Assembly: GCA_045590715.1 (NCBI GenBank)
Contig: JAZNRO010000009.1
Coordinates: forward strand, 1-5,235
Source of the DNA: RGIG5579 sp045590715
Lineage (GTDB): Bacteria; Bacillota; Clostridia; Oscillospirales; SIG627
Length of the DNA stretch: 5,235 nt
Direction of reading: 5' to 3'
The position numbers and the translations under genes were made by a program. Shown here piece after piece: positions 1-5,207 of the stretch; position 1 is the stretch's first letter; every line of letters begins with the position of its first letter. The notes beneath the pieces are model-generated. The model made no database searches, had not been told where the DNA came from, and worked only from the letters and a program-made list of their open reading frames with translations.

Positions 1-100
1 CGGCTTGATTCCTCCTTTTGTTCTTTTTGCGGTTGGCGAACCTGCTTTTAGTTTACAAAAGGAGGATTATTTTTTCAACGCATAGCTAAAGCTTTTTCGT
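1..100. other. Left-edge intergenic region, ambiguous
   Basis: No complete gene is visible. Two readings compete. (a) On the minus strand, AAAGGAGG (complement of 11-18) is a perfect Shine-Dalgarno sequence lying 10 bases from the window edge, so a minus-strand gene could start just outside. (b) On the plus strand, the frame starting at base 2 stays open for 27 codons and stops at TAG 83-85; the residues resemble no family I know, and an open run of this length is expected by chance fairly often, but the tail of a plus-strand gene cannot be excluded. A 12-bp perfect inverted repeat (TCCTCCTTTTGT at 10-21, ACAAAAGGAGGA at 55-66) frames an inner hairpin at 29-45 (GGTT/AACC plus GC/GC around a bulged T). 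Reading (a) is slightly favoured by the promoter at 50-78. Confidence 0.35.
50..78 (-). promoter_or_regulatory. Candidate SigA promoter for a minus-strand gene beyond the left edge
   Basis: On the minus strand, TTGAAA (complement of 73-78, 5/6 match to -35) is followed after exactly 17 bases by TAAACT (complement of 50-55, 4/6 match to -10). Transcription would start near 43-45 and run off the left edge, giving a leader of about 45 bases with a 5' stem-loop (29-45) and then a perfect AAAGGAGG at 18-11. In this transcript the upstream arm of the 12-bp inverted repeat lies between the -35 and -10 boxes and is not transcribed, so it could not hide the ribosome site. The downstream gene is not visible, so this remains a modest inference. 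Confidence 0.35.
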
Positions 101-130
101 ACCACCAGCACTGCTGGTGGTTTCCTTTAT
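101..130 (+). terminator. Hairpin with short T-rich tail (possible terminator / repeat unit)
   Basis: Arms CCACCAGC (102-109) and GCTGGTGG (113-120) pair perfectly around the three-base loop ACT, and A101-T121 adds a ninth pair. TTTCCTTTAT follows on the plus strand, so it could terminate a plus-strand transcript arriving from the left, though the T run is broken by CC. The same hairpin, with one compensated base-pair change, occurs at 5103-5121, so it may instead be part of a dispersed intergenic repeat. Confidence 0.45.
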
Positions 131-134
131 ACAA

Positions 135-172
135 TAAAAAAGACTTTCCCGATTTGGGAAAGTCTTTTTTTC
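135..172 (-). terminator. Bidirectional intrinsic terminator of lplA
   Basis: AGACTTTCCC (141-150) pairs perfectly with GGGAAAGTCT (156-165) around loop GATTT. A run of A precedes and a run of T follows, so it works in both directions. On the minus strand it begins directly at the lplA stop codon (TGA, complement of 171-173), leaving essentially no 3' untranslated sequence before the hairpin. On the plus strand it would also stop any transcript entering from the left, protecting lplA from antisense reading. Confidence 0.93.
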
Positions 173-1142
173 ATTTCAAGGTAAAATCTGCCGTAGCCAA
201 GGCTTGGATCTCGGGAATATCCGATGCGGAAAGTGCCTTTTGAATGGCGCTGTTTTCAAAGGGGATACCGGAAAGCAGTTTTTCTGTCAAAGAAGAAAAC
301 TCCGGCATCAGCGAATCGGTGAAGACCTGTGCTTTTGATATCATTCCTTTTTCAAAGGAAAAGAGGATCTGCACGTTACCAAAGGGAAAATGCTCCCGCC
401 ACTCCCAGTCAAAACGGGGCGTCTGACCCAAAAACCAATGGGGGTCACTGTGCTTTTCCCGGTACGTTTCCACCTCACGTCTTTCTTCTCTTGTAAAGGC
501 AAATTCACCGAAGAAACCGTCCTTTTCTTCAAAGCAACGTAAAAGAGCGTTTTGGGTCTGGCGAAGGGTAAGATCCGGCACGAAAACACTTAAATTGCAC
601 ACCCTGCTCCTAACGGATTCGATGCCCTTGGACTGAATCTTTTTCGGGTCTACGGTAAGGTAGGAGGAGAGTCTGTGAAGATCGGAAGAAACAAGAAGGG
701 TACCGTGGTGCATCGCCACGTTTTTCCGATGGGCAAAGGCGTTGCCGGAGAATTTTTTCCCGTCGGCCAAAAGATCGTTTCGTCCGGAAAATTCACAAGG
801 GATCCCAAGGCTATTTACCGCCCGGCAGATCAGATCCAACTGCGCTTTTTCATCGTAATTTTCTTTGTGGGTAATAAAAGAAAAATTCACGTTGCCTTTA
901 TCGTGATACACTGCGCCGCCGCCGCTGACTCTGCGCGCCAGTTGTACCCCGTCTTTTTTCATCTTCTCCAGGTCACACTCTACCCAAGGATTCTGATTTT
1001 TTCCGATGATAACGGCATTTTCATTCTGATATAGGTGAATAATAAATTCGTCCTCTTTCACGTGGTCTAAAAACCACTCGTCTACCGCCATATTTTCATA
1101 GGCGTCAAAAGATTCGGAAATATAAACAAAATTGCGTTTCAT
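171..1142 (-). CDS. lplA: Lipoate-protein ligase A
   Basis: Cytoplasmic enzyme that activates free lipoate with ATP to lipoyl-AMP and transfers it to a lysine of lipoyl domains (2-oxoacid dehydrogenase E2, glycine-cleavage H protein). The 323-residue product follows the E. coli LplA pattern throughout. It has RRVSGGGAVYHDKGN (70-84, lipoate/ATP site), SGRNDLL (119-125), DGKKFSGNAF (127-136) with Lys130 aligned to the lipoyl-AMP lysine of E. coli LplA, HHGTLL (145-150), KGIESVRSRVCNL (172-184), and a C-terminal accessory domain from about 235 with KAQVFTDSL (270-278). I chose the ATG at 1142 rather than the in-frame ATG at 1154. GGGAGG (complement of 1147-1152) lies four bases before the 1142 start and overlaps the upstream ATG, and LplA proteins start at this point. 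It stands alone on the minus strand, diverging from radA, with its own promoter and terminator. The lipoylated partners are not in the window. Confidence 0.95.
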   Translation of the reverse strand: MKRNFVYISESFDAYENMAVDEWFLDHVKEDEFIIHLYQNENAVIIGKNQNPWVECDLEKMKKDGVQLARRVSGGGAVYHDKGNVNFSFITHKENYDEKAQLDLICRAVNSLGIPCEFSGRNDLLADGKKFSGNAFAHRKNVAMHHGTLLVSSDLHRLSSYLTVDPKKIQSKGIESVRSRVCNLSVFVPDLTLRQTQNALLRCFEEKDGFFGEFAFTREERREVETYREKHSDPHWFLGQTPRFDWEWREHFPFGNVQILFSFEKGMISKAQVFTDSLMPEFSSLTEKLLSGIPFENSAIQKALSASDIPEIQALATADFTLK

Positions 1143-1164
1143 ACTGCCTCCCATCTACCCTAAC

Positions 1165-1192
1165 AGTATAACAAAATTTTCTTAAAATGCAA
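1165..1192 (-). promoter_or_regulatory. lplA promoter (extended -10)
   Basis: On the minus strand, TGT-TATACT (complement of 1165-1173) is a 5/6 -10 box with a TGN extension. A weak -35 TTGCAT (complement of 1187-1192) lies 16 bases upstream. The predicted start near 1158 gives a leader of about 16 bases that just includes the GGGAGG ribosome site. Its -35 lies seven bases from the radA -35, so the two promoters are back to back. Confidence 0.6.
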
Positions 1193-1199
1193 GGAAAAA

Positions 1200-1228
1200 T
1201 TGACACTGCCCCTTTTTTTCTCTATAAT
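1200..1228 (+). promoter_or_regulatory. radA-mazG promoter, perfect SigA consensus
   Basis: TTGACA (1200-1205) and TATAAT (1223-1228) are both exact consensus boxes with the optimal 17-base spacer. Transcription should begin near 1235, giving a leader of about 22 bases before the radA ATG. The position also shows that the upstream TTG at 1200, in frame with radA, is part of the -35 box and not a start codon. Confidence 0.9.
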
Positions 1229-1256
1229 AAACCTAATGAATCTAAAGGAGCTTTTT

Positions 1257-2651
1257 ATGGCGGAAAAAACAAAGACCGTATACGTGTGCTCTGCTTGCGG
1301 AAACGCCCAGGCCAAATGGTCGGGTCAGTGCAAGGAATGCGGAGAATGGAACACCATGGAGGAAGAAGTTCACCTTCCCCCCAAAGGAAAAGTGAAAACC
1401 GAAACCAGACTAGCCGAAGACTTCTCTCCGGCGGTACCTTTATCTGAAATCAAGGAAGAGACCCTCTTTGGCGAACGGTATGAGACCGGCATTGGGGAGC
1501 TTGACCGGGCGCTGGGCGGCGGTATCGTCCGCGGTTCGGTAGCGCTGATCTCCGGCGAACCGGGTATCGGTAAATCCACTCTTCTTTTGCAGATCTGTAA
1601 GGAAATGAAAAATCAGAAGGTGCTTTACGTTTCCGGGGAGGAATCCCAGCTCCAGATCAAAATGCGGGCAAAGAGGCTTTCTGCTCTGACGGATAATATT
1701 TATCTCCAGTGCGAGACCGACGTAGACGCCATTTTAACGGAGACCGAGCGGATAAATCCCGATATTCTCATCATTGACTCCGTTCAGACTCTGCAGGACT
1801 CCTCTCTCACCGCCGCACCCGGCAGTACCAGCCAGGTAAAGGCATCTACCGGAAGAATTCTTGCCGCCACCAAAAAATCCGGCTTTTCTACCATTCTGGT
1901 AGGCCACGTAAATAAGGATGGCGTCATCGCAGGACCAAAGCTTTTGGAACATATGGTAGACGTAGTTCTTTATTTTGAAGGAGAGAGAACCCAGAGCTGC
2001 CGCATCCTGCGTGCTATAAAGAACCGCTACGGCTCCACCAATGAGATCGGCCTTTTTGAAATGACCGACACGGGACTGGAAGGGGTGCCGGATCCCAGCC
2101 GCAGACTGTTGGAGGACAGCCCCAAAGAGGCTTCCGGTTCCTGCCCGGTATGTCTGATGGAAGGCACCCGCCCCATTATGACCGAGGTGCAGGCGCTCAT
2201 TACCAAATCTCCCTTTCCCAACCCAAAAAGACTTTCCAGCGGAATGGATTACAACAGAATGTCCATGCTCCTTGCCGTTGTGGAAAAACGTCTGGGAGTC
2301 CGCTTTTTTGACAAAGACGTATACGTAAACGTAGTAGGCGGACTAAAGCTGGATGAAACCGCATCAGATCTTGCGGTGTGCACTTCCCTTCTTACCAGTG
2401 CACTGGACCTTTCCCTGCCGGGAAACGTTATTGCCATCGGTGAGATCGGACTTTCCGGTGAATGCCGTGCGGTGGGCGACGTGGAAATGCGGGTAGGAGA
2501 AGCCACAAGACTTGGTTTTGAAACCATTCTTCTTCCCAAAAAGCAGGCAGAACGGCTGAAGAAAAAGCCGAAAAACGTAAATCTTATTCCCATCCGCAGC
2601 GTATACGACCTTCTGACCGTACTAAAGGAGAAAAACTGTGGAGAAAGATAA
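1257..2651 (+). CDS. radA: DNA repair/recombination ATPase RadA (Sms)
   Basis: RecA-like ATPase that assists homologous recombination and branch migration in the cytoplasm. The 464 residues show the full family layout: an N-terminal zinc finger with Cys11-x2-Cys14 and Cys25-x2-Cys28, Walker A SGEPGIGKST (99-108), Walker B ILIIDSVQ (170-177), the RadA signature KNRYG (255-259), and a C-terminal Lon-protease-like domain from about 290 (MEGTRP 301-306, GGLKLDE 361-367, IGEIGLSGECR 394-404) that is structural rather than proteolytic. Length is normal for the family. The ATG at 1257 is set by AAAGGAG (1244-1250, spacer 6) and by the promoter, which rules out the longer TTG start at 1200. Its 3' end overlaps mazG by 14 bases. 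One oddity is a Cys296-x2-Cys299 pair just before MEGTRP. Confidence 0.97.
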   Translation: MAEKTKTVYVCSACGNAQAKWSGQCKECGEWNTMEEEVHLPPKGKVKTETRLAEDFSPAVPLSEIKEETLFGERYETGIGELDRALGGGIVRGSVALISGEPGIGKSTLLLQICKEMKNQKVLYVSGEESQLQIKMRAKRLSALTDNIYLQCETDVDAILTETERINPDILIIDSVQTLQDSSLTAAPGSTSQVKASTGRILAATKKSGFSTILVGHVNKDGVIAGPKLLEHMVDVVLYFEGERTQSCRILRAIKNRYGSTNEIGLFEMTDTGLEGVPDPSRRLLEDSPKEASGSCPVCLMEGTRPIMTEVQALITKSPFPNPKRLSSGMDYNRMSMLLAVVEKRLGVRFFDKDVYVNVVGGLKLDETASDLAVCTSLLTSALDLSLPGNVIAIGEIGLSGECRAVGDVEMRVGEATRLGFETILLPKKQAERLKKKPKNVNLIPIRSVYDLLTVLKEKNCGER

Positions 2652-3276
2652 GTTCAGAGAAAAAGAAAACTTCTCCTTCGAGGACCTTAAAGCCCTGGTA
2701 TCTTTTCTTCGCTCCCCGGAAGGCTGTCCCTGGGACAGAGAACAAAGCCACAAAAGTATCCGCAATCACTTTGTAGAAGAAGCCTACGAAGTGTGCGAGG
2801 GCATTGATAAAGAAGATAACGCCCTTCTTCAGGAAGAACTGGGCGATATGCTCTTCCAGGTGCTTTTTCACATAAACCTTGCAGAGGAAAAAGGAGCCTT
2901 TACCCTTGAGGACGTGCTGAACGGTATTTGCCGGAAAATGATCTTCCGTCACCCCTTCCTTTTTGAGCCGGGCTCTGAAAAACCAAAAGACCAGATCGCC
3001 CAGTGGGAAGAGATGAAAAAGAAGGAAAAAGGAGAAGAAAGTGCCTATGACACCCTCTCCCGCATCTCCACCGCTCTCCCCTCCTTAAAACGGGCAGAAA
3101 AATTTATCAAAAAAGGCGCTTCCAATAAAGGAATCGACCCGGGAGAAGACCCTATGCTTCTTTCCGGTGAAACCCTTTACAAGATCGCTGAAAAGTGCCA
3201 AAAAGAAAACATTGATCCGGAACAGGCGCTGAATGAATATTTGTCAAAAATCCTAGATAAAGTGTACAAATTGTGA
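2638..3276 (+). CDS. mazG: Nucleoside triphosphate pyrophosphohydrolase, MazG family
   Basis: All-alpha NTP pyrophosphatase, thought to clear aberrant nucleotides by cleaving NTP/dNTP to the monophosphate and pyrophosphate. The N-terminal domain is complete: SPEGCPWDREQS (26-37), the metal-binding EExxE at Glu47, Glu48 and Glu51, and ExxD at Glu67-Asp70, followed by FRHPFLF (103-109). At 212 residues it is shorter than two-domain MazG of E. coli (about 263). Residues 145-212 look like a second MazG domain that lost its acidic metal motifs, keeping LPSLKRAEKF and an IDPEQALNEYLSKI tail. It lacks the N-terminal methylase-like domain fused to the Bacillus homologue YabN. The start is GTG, with AAAGGAG (2624-2630) seven bases upstream inside radA; the 14-base overlap implies translational coupling. 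No clear terminator follows. Confidence 0.93.
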   Translation: MEKDKFREKENFSFEDLKALVSFLRSPEGCPWDREQSHKSIRNHFVEEAYEVCEGIDKEDNALLQEELGDMLFQVLFHINLAEEKGAFTLEDVLNGICRKMIFRHPFLFEPGSEKPKDQIAQWEEMKKKEKGEESAYDTLSRISTALPSLKRAEKFIKKGASNKGIDPGEDPMLLSGETLYKIAEKCQKENIDPEQALNEYLSKILDKVYKL

Positions 3277-3316
3277 ACGATTTTTTTATTCTTATCGTGG
3301 AAAATGCAAAAAGACC

Positions 3317-3345
3317 TTGCTTATCTTCTTATGTAATGCTAATAT
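3317..3345 (+). promoter_or_regulatory. Candidate hup promoter (extended -10)
   Basis: TTGCTT (3317-3322, matches the important TTG of -35) is followed after 17 bases by TAATAT (3340-3345, 4/6 of -10), with a TGC extension at 3337-3339. Transcription would start near 3352, about 45 bases before hup. The stretch 3277-3396 is AT-rich, holds no gene, and its only other clear signal is the hup ribosome site. Confidence 0.5.
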
Positions 3346-3396
3346 ATTATGTGTACTATCTCAGAAATTTTCAAAAAATAAAGGAGATATTATCTT

Positions 3397-3672
3397 ATGA
3401 ACAAGGCTCAATTAACAGCAGCGGTTGCCGCAAAAACGAACATGAAAAAGAAGGATGCTGAAGCAGCCGTAAATGAAGTTTTTGCCGTTATCACCGAAAC
3501 GCTGGCAAATGGGGAAAAAGTTCAGATCTCTGGCTTTGGAAGTTTTGAAAGCAAGAACCGCGCCGCCAGAATCGGCAGAAATCCCCATACCCACGAAAAG
3601 ATGGAGATCCCTGCATTCAAGAGCGCAAGTTTCTCACCCAGCAAGACGCTGAAAGCAAGCATCAATAAATAA
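3397..3672 (+). CDS. hup: HU family DNA-binding nucleoid protein
   Basis: Small histone-like protein that binds and bends DNA as a dimer and compacts the nucleoid. The 91 residues match the family from end to end: an N-terminal two-helix dimerisation body (1-40), GFGSFE (46-51), and the DNA-embracing beta arm RAARIGRNPHT (55-65), whose tip carries Arg61-Asn62-Pro63, the proline that inserts into the minor groove, followed by IPAF (71-74) and a C-terminal helix. The last segment reads FKSASFSPSKTLK, a little unlike the common PAFKAGK form, but it stays basic. The start ATG has AAAGGAG (3380-3386) ten bases upstream. It has its own likely promoter and a strong terminator, so it can be expressed at high level independently of mazG and rqcP, between which it lies as in many Clostridia. 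Confidence 0.96.
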   Translation: MNKAQLTAAVAAKTNMKKKDAEAAVNEVFAVITETLANGEKVQISGFGSFESKNRAARIGRNPHTHEKMEIPAFKSASFSPSKTLKASINK

Positions 3673-3680
3673 CACGGATC

Positions 3681-3711
3681 AAGGAGCTGCACGGCGGCTC
3701 CTTATCTTTTT
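3681..3711 (+). terminator. Intrinsic terminator of hup
   Basis: AAGGAGCTGC (3681-3690) pairs with GCGGCTCCTT (3694-3703) over ten positions with one G-T wobble around the three-base loop ACG. ATCTTTTT follows. It lies nine bases after the hup stop and only about 30 bases before rqcP, so rqcP expression from upstream would need readthrough. Confidence 0.88.
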
Positions 3712-3739
3712 CAAAAATACTAAAAAACGGATTAAAATT

Positions 3740-3988
3740 ATGAGACTGGATAAATTTTTAAAAGTATCACGCATTATCAAACGCCGCACCACTGCAAACG
3801 GTGCCTGCAGCGAAAGTCACGTGCTGGTAAACGGAAACGTGAAAAAGCCCGGATATGATCTGAAGATCGGCGATATCATCGAAGTACAGTTCGGCAACCG
3901 CTCTTTCCGTTGCCGGGTAAAGGAAATGCCCGAGCACGTAGGCAAAAACGAAGCAAGCAATCTGTACGAGGTACTGAGCGAGGAATAA
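3740..3988 (+). CDS. rqcP: S4-domain RNA-binding protein RqcP (YabO)
   Basis: 82-residue S4-domain protein, nearly collinear with B. subtilis YabO/RqcP. RqcP works with RqcH on obstructed 50S subunits, where it stabilises the P-site peptidyl-tRNA during addition of alanine tails to stalled chains (ribosome-associated quality control). The S4 fold covers residues 1-60: MRLDKFLKVSRIIKRRT with the basic patch Arg11, Lys14, Arg15, Arg16, then VLVNGNVKKPGYDLKIGD (28-45), the usual RNA-binding loop and strand. The C-terminal EASNLYEVL (71-79) matches the family tail. Start choice is secure because the family begins MRLDKFLK, yet no good Shine-Dalgarno precedes it (AAAAAACGGATTAAAATT). With the hup terminator directly upstream and no convincing promoter in the gap, its expression is unexplained. 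Confidence 0.93.
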   Translation: MRLDKFLKVSRIIKRRTTANGACSESHVLVNGNVKKPGYDLKIGDIIEVQFGNRSFRCRVKEMPEHVGKNEASNLYEVLSEE

Positions 3989-4011
3989 GAAAGCACTTCT
4001 TTTCATAGAAT
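3983..4011 (+). promoter_or_regulatory. Candidate SigE sporulation promoter for yabP-yabQ
   Basis: GAATAAG (3983-3989), containing ATA at 3985-3987, is followed after 16 bases from that ATA by CATAGAAT (4004-4011). This fits the mother-cell SigE pattern ATA-N16-18-CATACANT with a single mismatch in the -10 box. The predicted start near 4018 leaves a short leader with GAGGTGG (4024-4029) before yabP. It overlaps the rqcP stop codon. yabP and yabQ are known SigE-dependent genes in B. subtilis, which supports the call. Confidence 0.55.
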
Positions 4012-4034
4012 CTAACAGAAATGAGGTGGATTTT

Positions 4035-4301
4035 ATGGAAAGTGAAAAAGGCTTTGTTCAGTTAGAAAACAGAAAAATACTAAAGCTTACCGGCATCCGG
4101 GAGGTTATGAGTTTTCAGGAAAGCCAGGCAGAATTTGCAAGTACCCTTGGGATTCTTCAGGTCACCGGGGAAAATATGCATATGGAAAAACTGGACCTGG
4201 AAACGGGCGAAGTGGTCTTAAGCGGCAGAATCGACTCCCTTTATTATCCGGAAGATACTCCCAAGGGAAAGAAAGGCTTCCTTTCCCGCCTTTTACCCTA
4301 A
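4035..4301 (+). CDS. yabP: Sporulation protein YabP
   Basis: Small protein of the YabP/YqfC family, made in the mother cell during sporulation; its biochemical role is not established. The 88 residues carry the family pattern ENRKILKLTGI (11-21), then STLGILQVTGENMHM (36-50), LDLETGEVVLSGRID (53-67) and SLYY (68-71), a predicted all-beta repeat, and a short basic tail. The ATG at 4035 is preferred over the in-frame GTG at 4026 because GAGGTGG (4024-4029, spacer 5) is the ribosome site and overlaps that GTG. The stop codon TAA abuts the yabQ ATG with no gap, so translation of the two is probably coupled. Confidence 0.92.
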   Translation: MESEKGFVQLENRKILKLTGIREVMSFQESQAEFASTLGILQVTGENMHMEKLDLETGEVVLSGRIDSLYYPEDTPKGKKGFLSRLLP

Positions 4302-4802
4302 ATGGCTTTTCTTAGCCTGGAAGATAATATTCTTCTCTTCTCTGCCGTAACTCTGGGGTTTTTCATCGGGCTTTACTATGAGATCTTTCGATTTTTAAGA
4401 CTGGCTCTTCCCCACACTTCTCTTCTGGTAGGAATCGAAGATCTTCTGTTTTTTCTTCCCGTAACGCTGGTTTTTCTCTTTTTTTGTTACGCTTTTTCCG
4501 ACGGGGTGATCCGCTGGTTCTCCCTTCTTGGGACGTTTCTTGGTTTTCTCCTTTATCTTTTGACCCTGGGAAAGCTTCTTTTATTCTTTTCCGATAAGAT
4601 TCTTTCTCTTGTACGAAAAATTTTAAAGGGAATTTACCGCCACATCCTTCGTCCCATTTTCAACGTTTTCAAAAATATAACAATTTATTTCTTTACGAAA
4701 CTAAAAAAGTTTGCTATAATGCTTCGTAGAAAGAGATCGGCCGGGCGCTTAAAGAAGGAAAAGAAGGCGCTGATCAAACGAGCCGAAAAAGGATTTTTAT
4801 AA
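4302..4802 (+). CDS. yabQ: Spore cortex biosynthesis protein YabQ
   Basis: Membrane protein needed for spore cortex formation in B. subtilis, placed in the forespore outer membrane. The 166-residue product has three clear hydrophobic segments, about 9-27, 45-65 and 73-96, with the family-typical GFFIGLYYEIFRFLR (19-33) spanning the end of the first. Residues 100-166 form a strongly basic, Lys/Arg-rich tail, possibly cytoplasmic, with an amphipathic part at 115-140. The ATG follows the yabP TAA directly and has no Shine-Dalgarno of its own, so translation most likely restarts from yabP. Its 3' end contains a likely promoter for divIC. Identification rests on membrane topology, sequence resemblance and position between yabP and divIC. 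Confidence 0.88.
   Translation: MAFLSLEDNILLFSAVTLGFFIGLYYEIFRFLRLALPHTSLLVGIEDLLFFLPVTLVFLFFCYAFSDGVIRWFSLLGTFLGFLLYLLTLGKLLLFFSDKILSLVRKILKGIYRHILRPIFNVFKNITIYFFTKLKKFAIMLRRKRSAGRLKKEKKALIKRAEKGFL
4692..4720 (+). promoter_or_regulatory. Candidate SigA promoter for divIC inside yabQ
   Basis: TTTACG (4692-4697, 4/6 of -35), a 17-base spacer, then exact TATAAT (4715-4720) with a TGC extension (4712-4714), make a strong extended -10 promoter within the yabQ coding region. The predicted start near 4727 lies about 90 bases before divIC. It would allow growth-phase divIC expression independent of the sporulation genes upstream. Confidence 0.6.
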
Positions 4803-4815
4803 AAAGGAGGATAAT

Positions 4816-5094
4816 ATGAGAAACAGACTCGGCTTTTTCGGAAAGCTTGCTTTTGTTGTTATTATTCTCTTTTTGGTGATCTCCATTGTAGATAAAAGTA
4901 TTGAGATCAACGACTTAAAAGAAAAAGAAGAAAAGATCAAGGAACAGGTTGAAAACTACACCCTGCAAGTGGAACGGCTGGAATCCCAGCTTCAAGAGGA
5001 AGTATCGGAGGAAACCATTCGCCGCATCGCCAGAGAAAAATTAAATCTCCGCGATCCCGGTGATCTTATTTACTCCAACGACCTGCCCAATTAA
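4816..5094 (+). CDS. divIC: Cell-division protein DivIC / FtsB-like septum formation initiator
   Basis: Bitopic membrane protein of the divisome. With FtsL and DivIB (FtsQ) it forms the trimer that activates septal peptidoglycan synthesis. The 92 residues show a short basic N-terminus (MRNRLG), one membrane span at about 8-25, a Glu/Lys-rich coiled coil at about 29-62 outside the membrane, and the conserved C-terminal segment ETIRRIAREKLNLRDPGDLIYSN (66-88). AAAGGAGG (4803-4810) five bases before ATG is the strongest ribosome site in the string; yabQ stops 13 bases upstream. Position after yabQ matches Bacillus and Clostridia, where spoIIE usually follows farther on. A dense array of hairpins begins within ten bases of the stop. 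Confidence 0.93.
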   Translation: MRNRLGFFGKLAFVVIILFLVISIVDKSIEINDLKEKEEKIKEQVENYTLQVERLESQLQEEVSEETIRRIAREKLNLRDPGDLIYSNDLPN

Positions 5095-5100
5095 AGTCAT

Positions 5101-5207
5101 AACCACCGGCCGTGCCGGTGGCTTGCACAAGCCCCCTTAGGGCATAATGCCGGCAGAGCCTATAGGCTCGCCGAAAGATTCGCCAACCGCGAAATTTTCA
5201 CCGGCTT
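5101..5207. repeat. Multi-hairpin intergenic element
   Basis: Successive hairpins fill the space after divIC: CCACCGGC/GCCGGTGG (5103-5110, 5114-5121, loop CGT); GCCC/GGGC (5131-5134, 5140-5143); a stem of CGGC plus GAGCC pairing with GGCTC plus GCCG (5151-5173, one bulged A, loop TATA), containing the 14-base palindrome GAGCCTATAGGCTC; and TTCGC/GCGAA around CAACC (5179-5193), extended by GAAA/TTTC. The first hairpin has no T tract, so it is not a normal terminator. The first hairpin and the TTCGCCAACCGC motif are also found, inverted, at 29-120. No open frame of note is seen. It could be a structured repeat, a REP-like element or a non-coding RNA; I cannot tell which. Confidence 0.5.

Noticed and set aside
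675..1034. 119-codon plus-strand open frame opposite lplA
   Set aside because: It is antisense to conserved LplA motifs, has no ribosome site or promoter, and its product resembles no family.
1200..1256. Longer radA start at TTG 1200
   Set aside because: The TTG is the start of the TTGACA -35 box, the added residues do not resemble RadA, and ATG 1257 has a good AAAGGAG at proper distance.
2249..2593. 114-codon minus-strand open frame within radA
   Set aside because: It is a shadow of the conserved RadA C-terminal domain, with no start signals.
2584..2952. 122-codon minus-strand open frame across radA-mazG
   Set aside because: It is antisense to two well-supported genes and the MazG metal motifs; no ribosome site.
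3277..3298. Possible mazG terminator (ACGAT ... ATCGT)
   Set aside because: Only five weak pairs around a loop of 12 bases, and the T run is in the loop rather than after the stem.
3709..3738. Promoter TTTCAA-N18-TAAAAT before rqcP
   Set aside because: Transcription would begin inside the rqcP reading frame, and the boxes sit in low-complexity A/T sequence.
3987..4003. Hairpin AAGAA/TTCTT with T tail after rqcP
   Set aside because: The stem is five pairs, nearly all A-T, too weak to terminate; the SigE promoter reading explains the region better.
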